From an uncultured bacterium (GTDB lineage: Bacteria > Pseudomonadota > Gammaproteobacteria > Burkholderiales > Burkholderiaceae_C): a stretch of DNA of 57,259 nt. The stretch is taken from positions 1 through 57,259 of the forward strand of contig CAIKUF010000293.1 of the NCBI GenBank assembly GCA_903830565.1, read 5' to 3'. How positions within the stretch are numbered: position 1 is the stretch's first letter; every line of letters starts with the position of its first letter. The notes under the pieces are model-generated. The model was given only the letters and a program-made list of their open reading frames with translations, was not told where the DNA came from and searched no databases. A program made the position numbers and the translations under genes. Shown here one piece after another: positions 1 to 8,899 of the stretch.

Positions 1-518
1 GGGCGGCATTCGCCGCGCAGGCTCTCGCAGTAATTGATCACCGCGGCCTTGCTCGCGCAGTACGCGCCGTGCCCCGGCAGGCCGCGAATGCCGGCCACGC
101 TGGCGATGCCGACCAGCGTCCCCGAGCGGCGCTCGCGCATGCCGCTGAGGAATGGCTGGAAGGTGGCCGCCATGCCAATGTTGTTGGTCTCGAAGGTGGC
201 GCGCAGTTGTTCGAGGTCGGCGAGCACGGCGGTATCGACGCCGACGCTGATGCCGGCGCAGGCGATGACGACATCCGGCAGGCCCTGCACCGCGATGCAT
301 TCGCGGCCGGCTCCGGTGATCGCCGCCACGTCGCGCACGTCGGCCGTGTAGACGCGAACGCGCTCGGCGCCCAGCCCCTGCGCGCTCGCCCAGGCCTGCA
401 CGTTGCCGCCGCGCCGGGCCACCAAGGCGAGGCGCCAACCGGCCTGCGCATAGCGCGCCGCGAGCGCCTGGCCGATGCCGCTGGACGCGCCGGTGATGAA
501 GGCCAGAGGAGCCGTCAT
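1..518 (-). CDS. SDR family oxidoreductase (partial, C-terminus outside window)
   Basis: A short-chain dehydrogenase/reductase using NAD(P)H; the substrate cannot be told. The first 172 residues are visible. They hold the Rossmann loop TGASSGIG at residues 9-16 and the catalytic set S140, Y153 and K157 (YCASK), so the enzyme looks intact as far as it goes. Translation starts at the ATG ending at 518, 10 nt downstream of the lptC stop, so it is probably co-transcribed with lptC. In the usual betaproteobacterial order lptC is followed by lptA, so this gene either precedes lptA or replaces it here. The family assignment is firm. Confidence 0.85.
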   Translation of the reverse strand, partial: MTAPLAFITGASSGIGQALAARYAQAGWRLALVARRGGNVQAWASAQGLGAERVRVYTADVRDVAAITGAGRECIAVQGLPDVVIACAGISVGVDTAVLADLEQLRATFETNNIGMAATFQPFLSGMRERRSGTLVGIASVAGIRGLPGHGAYCASKAAVINYCESLRGECR

Positions 519-528
519 GTCGATGCGC

Positions 529-1242
529 TCAAGGCTTGGTGCCGACGGCAGCGCTGGCGGCCGTCGGCGCGAACGACGCGCGCACGCGGCCGGTCATGGC
601 CACCGTGCGCGTCAGGTTGTCGTACTCGAACGCGTCGGCACGGATGACGGTGCCGCCGCGGGTGACCGTCGCCGGCAGGTTTGAGCGCACCTGCTCGGTC
701 TTGAGAAAGGCGTGCAGGAACTCGCCGCGAAAGGTGAGGCCGGGGTCGGTCGCGGTCGGATGACGCGTCACCTGCGCATCGCCAAGCAGTTGCACTTCGC
801 TGGCGTCGGCATTGCTGAGCGCGCGGCGCGCGCTCGCCACCGTGACGCCGCCGTCGACCGCAAAGGCCTTCACGCGCGGCTGCTCGATCTCGAAGGTGTC
901 GGTGTCCGGGAAGTGGCGCAGCACGTCGCCTTCGATCTGGGCTCGCAGCGGGCCCTCGGGCATGAAGCGCTGGACCGAGAACTGGCGCATGGTGTAGTCG
1001 GCGTCGTGACGCAGCGGTGCCGCGACGCGCGGCCCCTCGGGCATGGGCGTGTTCTTGACCAGCCACCAACTGCCGAGCGCGAGCAAGCCCATGAGGAGCA
1101 TCGGCAGGTACGAAGACAGCGCATCGAGCACGCGCGCCGGCCACGGCAACGCCGTCCAGCGCGCATTCGCCTCGCGCGCCTCCGGCGACGGCGGGCCGAG
1201 CGCCTCCAGGGGTTCCAGCACCGTGGATGGCGCGAGGGTCAC
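529..1242 (-). CDS. lptC: LPS export ABC transporter periplasmic protein LptC
   Basis: Bitopic inner-membrane protein of the Lpt bridge, which passes LPS from LptBFG to LptA. The 237-residue product has a cytoplasmic N-terminus of about 44 residues, one membrane segment near residues 45-62 (leucine-rich, ending in SWWLV), and a periplasmic beta-jellyroll domain. The GTG at 1242 is chosen because it overlaps the kdsC stop as GTGA and leaves a sensible N-terminus. The N-terminal cytoplasmic part is longer than in E. coli LptC. It lies directly downstream of kdsC, the classic Kdo/LPS-export operon. Confidence 0.88.
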   Translation of the reverse strand: MTLAPSTVLEPLEALGPPSPEAREANARWTALPWPARVLDALSSYLPMLLMGLLALGSWWLVKNTPMPEGPRVAAPLRHDADYTMRQFSVQRFMPEGPLRAQIEGDVLRHFPDTDTFEIEQPRVKAFAVDGGVTVASARRALSNADASEVQLLGDAQVTRHPTATDPGLTFRGEFLHAFLKTEQVRSNLPATVTRGGTVIRADAFEYDNLTRTVAMTGRVRASFAPTAASAAVGTKP

Positions 1243-1811
1243 GATGACGCATCCAAGGTCGTCAGAGGCCCGGCCAGCAGTTCGGCGTAGCGCCCGGCGG
1301 CGCACAGCAGCAGGTCGCAGCATTCGCGCGCCGCGCCATACCCGGCGGCGGCCGCGGTCACGTGGTGTGCGCGTGCGCGCACCTCGGCGTGCGCCTGCGG
1401 CGGCGCGCACGCGAACGCGGCCCGCGAGAGCAGCGGCAGGTCGGGCCAGTCGTCGCCCATCGCGGCGACCGCGCTCCAAGCGAGCCCGAGCCGCACCAGC
1501 AGCTCGTTGGCCGCGGCCAGCTTGTCCTGCGCGCCGAAGACCGCGTGCGCCAGGCCGAGCTCGGCCACCCGCCTGCGCACCGCCGGCGAGTCGCGACCGG
1601 TGATGACAAGCGGCGTGATCCCGCCCTGCTGCAAAAGCTTGAGCCCATGGCCGTCGAGCGTGCTGAACGCCTTGAAGTCCTCGCCCCGTTCGCCGAGGTA
1701 GATGCGGCCATCGGTCAGCACGCCATCGACGTCGAAGATCGCGGCGCGAACACCTTGCGCTTGCAGAAGCAGCGCGGGCGGGAACGAGAGCACCGGCAGC
1801 CCGGCGGTCAT
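1239..1811 (-). CDS. kdsC: 3-deoxy-D-manno-octulosonate 8-phosphate phosphatase KdsC
   Basis: HAD-superfamily phosphatase that releases Kdo from Kdo-8-phosphate, giving the sugar for the LPS inner core. The 190-residue protein has the HAD nucleophile motif DVDGVLTDG near residues 22-30, the ITGR segment with the motif II threonine, and GDDWPDLPLL as the C-terminal metal-binding motif. The family's usual length is about 170-190. The ATG at 1811 overlaps the kdsD stop (ATGA), and the stop overlaps the lptC start (GTGA), so the three genes are translationally coupled. Confidence 0.92.
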   Translation of the reverse strand: MTAGLPVLSFPPALLLQAQGVRAAIFDVDGVLTDGRIYLGERGEDFKAFSTLDGHGLKLLQQGGITPLVITGRDSPAVRRRVAELGLAHAVFGAQDKLAAANELLVRLGLAWSAVAAMGDDWPDLPLLSRAAFACAPPQAHAEVRARAHHVTAAAAGYGAARECCDLLLCAAGRYAELLAGPLTTLDASS

Positions 1812-2800
1812 CAGATCACCTTCGCCCGCAACAGGTCGTTGGTGTTGATGGCGCCGATCAACCGTCCGGCCGCATCGGCGACGAGCAGGCTGGTTACGCG
1901 GTGCTGCTCCATCATGTCGGCAGCGTCGACGGCGAGCGCGTCGTCGCGCACGACATGCGGGCTCACGTGCATCACCTCGCGCGCCCGCAGCGAGCGCAAG
2001 TCCAGCCCCTTGGCGACCAGGCGGCGCAGGTCGCCGTCGGTGAAGATGCCGATCGCGCGGCCGTCGTCGTCGACGACGGCGGTCGCACCGAGGCCCTTGT
2101 CCGTCATCTCGCGCATCAGCTCGATGAAGCCCGCGTCGGCGGCCACGCGCGGCACCGCGTCGCCGCTGCGCATGAGGTCGCGCACATGGGTCAGTAGCTT
2201 GCGCCCGAGCGCGCCGCCGGGGTGCGAGCGCGCGAAGTCTTCCTCGCGAAAGCCGCGTGCGTCGAGCAAGGCCACCGCCAGCGCGTCGCCGATCGCGAGC
2301 TGCGCCGTCGTGCTCGCGGTCGGCGCCAGATTGAGCGGACAGGCCTCCTTGTCGACGGCGCTGTCCAGGCACAGGTCGGCATGGCGCGCGAGCGACGAAT
2401 CGGCGCCGCCGGTCATCGCGACGACGGGCACGTCCAGGCGTTTCAATACCGGCAGGATCGCGTTGAGCTCATCGCTCTCGCCCGAGTTGGAGATCGCCAG
2501 CACGACATCGCCCGCGGAGACCATGCCGAGGTCGCCGTGGCTCGCTTCGGCCGGATGCACGAACAGCGCCGGCGTGCCGGTGGACGAAAGCGTGGCCGCG
2601 ATCTTGCGGCCGACATGGCCGCTCTTGCCCATGCCCATCACGACCACGCGGCCTGTGCAGCCGAGCATCATCTCCACCGCCGCGGTGAACGCGCGGCCGG
2701 TGCGCGGCTTCAGGCCGAGCAGCGCCTGGGCCTCGATGTCGAAGGTGCGGTGCGCGAGCGCCAGCGCGCGCTCGGCGTCGAATGCGCGAGGGGCGGTCAC
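1811..2800 (-). CDS. kdsD: Arabinose-5-phosphate isomerase (KpsF/GutQ family)
   Basis: Converts ribulose-5-phosphate to arabinose-5-phosphate, the first step towards Kdo. The 329-residue product has an N-terminal SIS sugar-isomerase domain (GMGKSGHVGRKIA near residues 56-68; SNSGES further on) and a C-terminal pair of CBS domains (about residues 205-329), the normal KdsD layout and length. It starts at GTG 2800; an ATG further upstream is in another frame and soon meets a stop. It is divergent from the Kef gene, 56 nt away, and leads the kdsD-kdsC-lptC unit. Confidence 0.93.
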   Translation of the reverse strand: MTAPRAFDAERALALAHRTFDIEAQALLGLKPRTGRAFTAAVEMMLGCTGRVVVMGMGKSGHVGRKIAATLSSTGTPALFVHPAEASHGDLGMVSAGDVVLAISNSGESDELNAILPVLKRLDVPVVAMTGGADSSLARHADLCLDSAVDKEACPLNLAPTASTTAQLAIGDALAVALLDARGFREEDFARSHPGGALGRKLLTHVRDLMRSGDAVPRVAADAGFIELMREMTDKGLGATAVVDDDGRAIGIFTDGDLRRLVAKGLDLRSLRAREVMHVSPHVVRDDALAVDAADMMEQHRVTSLLVADAAGRLIGAINTNDLLRAKVI

Positions 2801-2856
2801 GGCCAGAGGGTGGTGTCCATTACGATCGGGCGATTCTAGGCCGCACCTTCACGCCA

Positions 2857-4869
2857 ATGGCCACCACGCTCGACCTCGCCTTGCTCTACCTGCTGGCCGC
2901 CGTGGCCGGGGTGGTGGCGTGCCGCTCGCTGAAGCTGCCGCCCATCCTCGGCTACCTGCTGGTCGGTGTGCTGATCGGGCCGAATGCGCTGGCATTGGCC
3001 AAGGACTCGGCGGGCGTTCGCTACCTGGGCGAATTCGGCGTCGTGTTCCTGATGTTCGTGATCGGGCTCGAGTTCAACCGGCCCAAGCTCAACAGCATGC
3101 GCACGCTGGTGTTCGGCCTCGGTTTGAGCCAGGTGGCGGCAACCATCCTCGCGTCGGTGGCGGGCAACGCGATGCTGGCTTGGGTGTTGGCGAAGTTCGG
3201 CCATTCATGGGGCCTTTCATGGCAATCGGCGGTCGCCCTCGGCGGCGCGCTGGCGATGAGCAGCACCGCCATCGTCGTCAAGCTGATGGCCGAGCGGCTC
3301 GAACTCGAGAGCGAGCACGGCCGCCGTGTGATGGGCGTGCTGCTGTTCCAGGATCTGGCCGTGGTGCCGCTCTTGGTGCTGATCCCGGCGCTCGGCGCCG
3401 GCGCGGGCGACCCGGCCGCCGACCTGACGCGCGCGCTCGGCATGGCCGGCCTGAAGGCCGCGGCGTTGCTGACACTGCTGCTCGTTGGCGGGCCGCGCGT
3501 GATGCGCTGGTGGCTGACCATCGTCGCCCGGCGCAAGAGCGAGGAGTTGTTCGTCCTCAACCTGCTGCTGGTCACGCTCGGGCTGGCGTGGATCACCGAG
3601 CATGCTGGGCTCTCGCTCGCCCTGGGCGCCTTCGTCGCCGGCATGTTGATTGCCGAGACCGAGTTCAAGCACCAGGTCGAGACCGACATCCGGCCCTTCC
3701 ACGACGTGCTGCTGGGCCTGTTCTTCATCACCATCGGCATGAAGCTCGACTGGCGCGCGGCGGCCCTGCAGTGGCCGCTGGTGGCGGCACTCACGGTGCT
3801 GCCGCTGCTCTTCAAGTTCGGCCTCGTCACCGGTCTCACGCGGCTGTTCGGCGCGCAGCCCGGCGTCGCGCTGCGCACCGGGCTGTACCTGGCGCAGGCG
3901 GGTGAGTTCGGCTTCGTGCTGCTAACCCTCGCCGCCCAGCAAAGGCTGCTGCCGCCGGGGCTGCAAAGCCCGGTGCTGGCGGCGATGGTGCTGTCGATGC
4001 TGGCCGCGCCCTTGATCGTGATGTACAGCAACCGCATCGTGATGGCGCTCTCGGCCAACGACTGGATGATGCAGTCGGTGGCGATGACGAGCATCGCCCG
4101 CCGCGCCATCAACACCGAGGCCCACATCATCATCTGCGGCTACGGCCGCAGCGGGCAGAACCTGGCCCGCCTGCTCGATGCCGAGCGCATTCCGTACATG
4201 GCGCTGGACCTCGACCCCGACCGCGTCCGCCAGGCCGCCGCGGCCGGGCAGAGCGTCGTCTTCGGCGACGCCGCGCGCCTGCAAAGCCTGATGGCCGCCG
4301 GCCTCGCGCGGGCGAGCGCGGTCGTCGTCAGCTACCACGACACGCCGTCGGCGCTGAAGATCCTGCAGCACGTGCAGGCGCATGCGCCGCGCGTGCCGGT
4401 GATCGTGCGCACGATCGACGACGCCGACCTCGAGCGCCTGCAGGCCGCCGGTGCGACCGAGGTCGTGCCCGAAGCCATCGAAGGCTCGCTGATGCTGGCC
4501 AGCCACGCGCTGGCGCTGGTGGGCGTGCCGATGCGGCGCGTGCTGCGCGTCGTGCAGGACCAGCGCGACGCCCGTTACGGCCTGCTGCGCGGCTACTTCC
4601 ACGGCGCCGACGACGACACCGCGGACGAGATGCACAACCGGCGCCTGCTCTCGGTCACGCTGCCGCTCGCCGGGCCGCAGATCGGGCGCACGCTGGCGCA
4701 GCTCGTGCTGCACACGCTGGACGTGAGTGTGGTCTCGGTGCGCAAGGCTGGCGGCGGCGTCGTCAAGCCGAGCGACGATCTCAGGCTCGAGGGCGGCGAC
4801 ACGCTCGTGCTGTCTGGCCAGCCAGAGCGCCTGGCGCTGGCTGAGGCCAAGCTGCTCGCGCTGCGCTGA
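2857..4869 (+). CDS. Kef-type monovalent cation:proton antiporter (CPA2 family)
   Basis: Inner-membrane K+/H+ or Na+/H+ antiporter of the KefB/KefC type, 670 residues. The first 400 or so residues form a hydrophobic Na_H_Exchanger domain with about a dozen membrane segments. A cytoplasmic RCK/TrkA-N domain starts near residue 423 with the nucleotide loop GYGRSG, and a TrkA-C domain occupies the last 80 or so residues. I chose ATG 2857 because the protein then begins directly at the first membrane segment (MATTLDLALLY); 25 in-frame upstream codons look non-coding. The specific ion cannot be told. Confidence 0.88.
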   Translation: MATTLDLALLYLLAAVAGVVACRSLKLPPILGYLLVGVLIGPNALALAKDSAGVRYLGEFGVVFLMFVIGLEFNRPKLNSMRTLVFGLGLSQVAATILASVAGNAMLAWVLAKFGHSWGLSWQSAVALGGALAMSSTAIVVKLMAERLELESEHGRRVMGVLLFQDLAVVPLLVLIPALGAGAGDPAADLTRALGMAGLKAAALLTLLLVGGPRVMRWWLTIVARRKSEELFVLNLLLVTLGLAWITEHAGLSLALGAFVAGMLIAETEFKHQVETDIRPFHDVLLGLFFITIGMKLDWRAAALQWPLVAALTVLPLLFKFGLVTGLTRLFGAQPGVALRTGLYLAQAGEFGFVLLTLAAQQRLLPPGLQSPVLAAMVLSMLAAPLIVMYSNRIVMALSANDWMMQSVAMTSIARRAINTEAHIIICGYGRSGQNLARLLDAERIPYMALDLDPDRVRQAAAAGQSVVFGDAARLQSLMAAGLARASAVVVSYHDTPSALKILQHVQAHAPRVPVIVRTIDDADLERLQAAGATEVVPEAIEGSLMLASHALALVGVPMRRVLRVVQDQRDARYGLLRGYFHGADDDTADEMHNRRLLSVTLPLAGPQIGRTLAQLVLHTLDVSVVSVRKAGGGVVKPSDDLRLEGGDTLVLSGQPERLALAEAKLLALR

Positions 4870-4877
4870 AAGGCCGG

Positions 4878-4909
4878 GCGCGGCGGGTATGCCCGCTAGC
4901 CCGCCGCGC
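4878..4909 (+). terminator. Stem-loop downstream of the Kef gene
   Basis: A perfect 10-bp inverted repeat (GCGCGGCGGG at 4878-4887, CCCGCCGCGC at 4900-4909) with a 12-nt loop begins 8 nt after the Kef stop. No T-run follows, so it may be an mRNA-end hairpin or a weak terminator rather than a classic intrinsic terminator. Confidence 0.45.
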
Positions 4910-4966
4910 GGGCGCTGTGTATCCTCACGGCTGGTTCGCCGTCCCCACCACCCAGGATCTACCGCC

Positions 4967-5860
4967 ATGCGAATGAACGCCGCCCGCTCACTCCTCCTCG
5001 TCGCCTGTGCCCTGCCGGCGCTGGCCTTCGCGCAAACGACTTCGACGATCGACAAGGTCAAGCAGAGCGGGACGATGACGATCGCCTACCGCGAAGCGTC
5101 GATTCCGTTTTCCTACCTCGACGACAAGGCGCAACCGACCGGCTTCGCGTACGAGATCTGCCTGAAGATCGTCGACGAAGTGAAGAAGGCCACCGGGCGC
5201 GCCGACCTGAAGCTGCAGACGCAGGCCGTGACCTCGGCCAACCGCATCCCGCTGCTGCAGAACGGCACCATCGACATCGAGTGCGGCTCGACGACCAACA
5301 ACAGCGAACGCCAGAAGCAGGTCGCGTTCGCGATCAACTACTTCTACACCGGCACGCGCTTCCTCGTGAAGGCGGGAACGCCGGTGACCTCGATCGACGA
5401 CCTCAAGGGCAAGACCGTCGTCTCGACCACCGGCACGACGAACTACAAGATCATCCGCAACCTGAGCGAAGAGAAGAAGCTCAATATCGACCTGCTCGGC
5501 GCCAAGGACCACGCCGAGTCGGCGCTGATGGTGCAGACTGGCCGCGCGGTCGCCTTCGGCATGGACGACATCTTGCTCTACGGCCTGCGCGCGAGCGCAC
5601 AGGACCCGAGCCAGTTGGCCGTCGTCGGCGAGGCGATCCAGGTCGAGCCGTACGCGATCATGCTGCGCAAGGACGACCCCGAGTTCAAGAAGCTCGTCGA
5701 CGCGACGCTCACCGGCCTCATCAAGAGCGGCGAGTTCGAGAAGCTCTACCGCAAGTGGTTCCAGTCGCCGATCCCGCCCAAGGGCATCAACCTACAGGCG
5801 CCGATGAGCAAGGAACTGATCGAGAACCTCAAGGTGCTGAGCGATAAGCCGGCGACCTAA
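4967..5860 (+). CDS. Periplasmic amino-acid ABC transporter substrate-binding protein (GltI-like)
   Basis: Class II periplasmic binding protein of the polar amino-acid (glutamate/aspartate, GltI-like) group, 297 residues. It has a Sec signal peptide (hydrophobic core LLLVACALPALAFA, probable cleavage after AFA). The mature part carries typical family segments: GTMTIAYREASIPFSY at the start, IDIECGSTTNN, and a C-terminal ...FEKLYRKWF helix. The ligand is inferred from family likeness only. No permease or ATPase gene is adjacent, so it is an orphan binding protein here. An AGGA sequence lies about 12 nt before the ATG. Confidence 0.85.
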   Translation: MRMNAARSLLLVACALPALAFAQTTSTIDKVKQSGTMTIAYREASIPFSYLDDKAQPTGFAYEICLKIVDEVKKATGRADLKLQTQAVTSANRIPLLQNGTIDIECGSTTNNSERQKQVAFAINYFYTGTRFLVKAGTPVTSIDDLKGKTVVSTTGTTNYKIIRNLSEEKKLNIDLLGAKDHAESALMVQTGRAVAFGMDDILLYGLRASAQDPSQLAVVGEAIQVEPYAIMLRKDDPEFKKLVDATLTGLIKSGEFEKLYRKWFQSPIPPKGINLQAPMSKELIENLKVLSDKPAT

Positions 5861-5928
5861 CGCGTAGAGTCGGTCGACACGGCTCGATGGCTTTGGCTAG
5901 GGTCCGACGCGCGATCGACGAGGTCGAC

Positions 5929-7455
5929 ATGTGGGACACCATCGTCATCGGCTCGGGCATCGGCGGCCTCGCGGCGGCAGCGGCGCTGGGCAAGCGCGGG
6001 CAGCGCGTGTTGCTGCTGGAGCAGCACAGCATCGCCGGTGGCCTGACCCAGACTTTTGCGCGCCAGGGCTGGAGCTTCGCGCCTGGTGTGCATTACATCG
6101 GCGGCGTCGGACCTGACGCCGGGCCGGCGGGCCAGTTCGGCCGCCTGCTCGCGTGGCTGAGCGATGGCCAGCTCGAATTCGCGCCGAGCGCGAACCCCTA
6201 TGACATCGTTCGCCTGCCGGGCTTCGAGTTCGGCATCGCCCACCCCGAGAGCGCATTTCGCGATGCGCTGATCGAGCGCTTCCCCACCGAGCGCGACGCC
6301 ATCCGCGGCTGGTTCGTGGCCTGTGCGAAGGCGCAGCGCAGTTCGTTCACGCTCTTCGCCCTGCACAGCATGCCGCCGGTGCTGGCATTCGCGATGCGCC
6401 TGCTGCGTGGCGGCGAGGCCAGGCACTGGGCTAAGCGCACGCTGGCCGACGAGCTGGCCCGCTTCCCCAACCCGCAACTGCGGGCGGTGCTCGCGGCGCG
6501 CTGGGGCGACTATGGCGCGCCGCCCGCGAGCGCGCCCTTCGTCGAACACGCGCTCGTCACCGGCTCGTACAACGCCGGCGCCTACTACCCCGTCGGTGGG
6601 CCGGCGCGCTTCGCCCAAGCGCTGCTGCCCACGGTCGAGGCGGCCGGCGGCGAGCTGCGCTTGAACGCGGCGGTGCGACGCATCGTCACCGACGGCGGCC
6701 GCGTGAGCGGCGTCGAGTATGAACGCGACGGGCAGCTCGTCAGTGAGAGCACGCGCTGCGTGATTTCGGCGATGGGCGTGGTCAACACCGCGGCCTGCCT
6801 GGCTGCCGGCGTGGCCGGCGCCTGGCAGCAGGCGGTGCGCGCCTTCGCGCCCGGCCTGTCGTACCTGTCGCTGTTCCTCGGCTTCGAAGGCGACATCGCA
6901 GCGGCCGGTGCCACTTCGGCGAACTACTGGATCTTCGAGAGCGAAGAGACGGCTCGCGTCTGGCGCGATCCTGCAGACACCGATGCTCCGGGCTTCTTCG
7001 CTTCATTCCCGTCACTGAAGGACCCGGCACACGGCACGAAGCCGACCGCCGAAGTCATCGCCTTCGTCGACTCGGCGTTCTTCGCGCCCTGGATGGAGCA
7101 GCCCGACGGCGATCGGCCGGAGGCGTATCTGGCGCTCAAGGCCTGGATCGAGGAGCGCCTGCTCGCGCAGTTCCTGCGTCACTTCCCGGCATTGAAGCCC
7201 CTGCTGCGCTTTCACGAACTCTCGACACCGCTGACGCAGCGCCGCTATGTGCGCTCGCCCGCCGGCGCGGCCTACGGCATCGAGATGAGCGCCCAGCGCA
7301 TGACCAGCCCCGCGCTGCACGTGCGCACGCCCGTGCCCGGCCTGCTGCTTGCCGGGCAGGACGTGACCAGCCCCGGCGTGCAAGGCGCGTTCATGGGTGG
7401 CCTGTTGGCCGCGGCGTCGCGCGACCCGGCGCTGTGGGCGCGGCTGCGCACTTGA
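5929..7455 (+). CDS. FAD-dependent oxidoreductase of the phytoene desaturase / retinol saturase group
   Basis: A 508-residue flavoprotein. The N-terminus has the dinucleotide-binding motif IGSGIGGLAAAAALGKRG (from residue 7) followed by LLLEQH. The C-terminus has the FAD-contacting segment GLLLAGQDVTSPGVQGA. This is the CrtI/CrtISO/RetSat arrangement; the substrate is unknown, and no other carotenoid gene is nearby. ATG 5929 is preferred over ATG 5887 because a GAGG ribosome-binding site lies 6-7 nt upstream and the protein then starts right at the FAD motif. It converges with mnmE. Confidence 0.8.
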   Translation: MWDTIVIGSGIGGLAAAAALGKRGQRVLLLEQHSIAGGLTQTFARQGWSFAPGVHYIGGVGPDAGPAGQFGRLLAWLSDGQLEFAPSANPYDIVRLPGFEFGIAHPESAFRDALIERFPTERDAIRGWFVACAKAQRSSFTLFALHSMPPVLAFAMRLLRGGEARHWAKRTLADELARFPNPQLRAVLAARWGDYGAPPASAPFVEHALVTGSYNAGAYYPVGGPARFAQALLPTVEAAGGELRLNAAVRRIVTDGGRVSGVEYERDGQLVSESTRCVISAMGVVNTAACLAAGVAGAWQQAVRAFAPGLSYLSLFLGFEGDIAAAGATSANYWIFESEETARVWRDPADTDAPGFFASFPSLKDPAHGTKPTAEVIAFVDSAFFAPWMEQPDGDRPEAYLALKAWIEERLLAQFLRHFPALKPLLRFHELSTPLTQRRYVRSPAGAAYGIEMSAQRMTSPALHVRTPVPGLLLAGQDVTSPGVQGAFMGGLLAAASRDPALWARLRT

Positions 7456-7465
7456 GCCGTTAGGC

Positions 7466-7488
7466 CGATCGGCATCGTCGGCCGATCG
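7466..7488. terminator. Inverted repeat between convergent genes
   Basis: CGATCGGC (7466-7473) and GCCGATCG (7481-7488) form an 8-bp stem with a 7-nt loop in the 36-nt gap between the convergent oxidoreductase and mnmE stops. Its position suggests a two-way transcription end; there is no T-run. Confidence 0.4.
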
Positions 7489-7491
7489 AGC

Positions 7492-8883
7492 TCACTTGCC
7501 AATGCAGAACTTGCCGAAAATTTCGCCCAGCAAGTCGTCGGCACTGAATTGACCCGTGATCTCGCCCAGCGCATGGTGGGCCAGGCGCAGCTCTTCGGCC
7601 AGCAGTTCGAGCGCCGGCGCGTCGCTCGCGAACACTTCCCCACCCTGCGCCAGATGCGCCTGCGTGCGGCGCAGCGCGTCGAGGTGGCGCGCGCGCGCGG
7701 TGAACAGGCCTTCGGGCTGCGCGTGCCAGCCGGCCAGCGCCAGCAGCCTGGCGCGCAGCGCGTCAAGACCCTCCCCGGTTCGCGCCGAGAGAACGATGAC
7801 ATCGCCTGCCGGCCCAAGCGCAGCGGGATTCAGGTCGGCCTTGTTGTAGACCTGCAGCAGCCGCGCGTCGGCAGCCGGCAGGCGCGCGGCGATGAGCGCT
7901 TCTTCAGCTTCGTAGGCGGGGTCGCCCAGACGCGTCAGGTCGTGCAGGAAGAGCACCGCGTCGGCGCCCTCGATCTCGGCCCAGGCGCGCGCGATTCCGA
8001 TGCGCTCGACTTCGTCGCTCGCCTGCCCTTCGCCGCGCAGGCCGGCGGTGTCGACGACATGCAGCGGCACGCCGTCGATCTGGATCGTCTGGCTCACCTT
8101 GTCGCGCGTGGTGCCGGGAATGGCGGTCACGATCGCCAGCTCGGCGCCAGCCAGCGCGTTGAGCAGCGAGCTCTTGCCGACGTTGGGCTGGCCGGCGATC
8201 ACGACCTTGATGCCGTCGCGCAGCAAGGCGCCCTGGCGGGCGCGCGCGAGCACCGCGTCAACGGCCGCAGAGGCGTCGGCCAAGCGCTCTCGTGCACGCG
8301 CCTGCTGAAGAAAGTCGATCTCTTCCTCGGGGAAATCGAGCGTCGCCTCGACCAGCGTGCGCAGCGCAATGAGTTGCTCGCGCAGCGCCCGCACCTCGCT
8401 CGAGAACGCGCCGCTGAGCGAGCGGCTGGCTGAGCGCGCCGCAGCCTCGGTGCTGGCATCGATCAGATCGGCAACGGCTTCGGCCTGTGCGAGGTCGAGC
8501 TTGTCGTTCAGGAAAGCACGCTCGGTGAACTCGCCCGGCTCGGCCAAACGCAAGCCGATGTGAGCGCCGGCTTCCAGGCAACGCGCCAACAGCAGTTGCA
8601 GCACGACCGGGCCGCCGTGGGCCTGAAGCTCGAGAACGTCCTCGCCGGTGTACGAGAGCGGGGCGGCGAACCAGATCGCGATGCCTTGGTCTATGGGCTG
8701 GCCGAGCGCGTCGCGAAACGGCAGATAGGTCGCGTGGCGCGGCTCCAGCGGCCGCCCGCAGACGGCGGCGATCAGCGGCGACAGATTGCGCCCAGAGGCG
8801 CGCACGATGCCCACCGCGCCGCGGCCGGGTGCGGTCGCGACGGCGACGATGGGCTGGTGGTGGCGCGGCAGCATGAGCGGCAT
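7492..8883 (-). CDS. mnmE: tRNA uridine-5-carboxymethylaminomethyl(34) synthesis GTPase MnmE
   Basis: GTPase that works with MnmG to modify the wobble uridine of certain tRNAs. The 463-residue protein has the N-terminal folate-binding domain, a helical domain and an inserted G domain: G1 GQPNVGKS at 231-238, GTTRD at 257-261, DTAG at 278-281, NKAD at 347-350. It ends in the catalytic C-terminal CIGK, where the cysteine is required. The length is normal. Start ATG is at 8883; an in-frame ATG at 8874 is possible. It is the last gene of the rpmH-rnpA-yidD-yidC-mnmE string. Confidence 0.95.
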   Translation of the reverse strand: MPLMLPRHHQPIVAVATAPGRGAVGIVRASGRNLSPLIAAVCGRPLEPRHATYLPFRDALGQPIDQGIAIWFAAPLSYTGEDVLELQAHGGPVVLQLLLARCLEAGAHIGLRLAEPGEFTERAFLNDKLDLAQAEAVADLIDASTEAAARSASRSLSGAFSSEVRALREQLIALRTLVEATLDFPEEEIDFLQQARARERLADASAAVDAVLARARQGALLRDGIKVVIAGQPNVGKSSLLNALAGAELAIVTAIPGTTRDKVSQTIQIDGVPLHVVDTAGLRGEGQASDEVERIGIARAWAEIEGADAVLFLHDLTRLGDPAYEAEEALIAARLPAADARLLQVYNKADLNPAALGPAGDVIVLSARTGEGLDALRARLLALAGWHAQPEGLFTARARHLDALRRTQAHLAQGGEVFASDAPALELLAEELRLAHHALGEITGQFSADDLLGEIFGKFCIGK

Positions 8884-8899
8884 TCTCGCCGCGCCACCG

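Noticed and set aside
1362-3905. An 847-codon plus-strand frame over kdsC, kdsD and the Kef gene
   Set aside because: It runs across three recognised genes on both strands and shows only Arg/Ala/Ser-rich composition.
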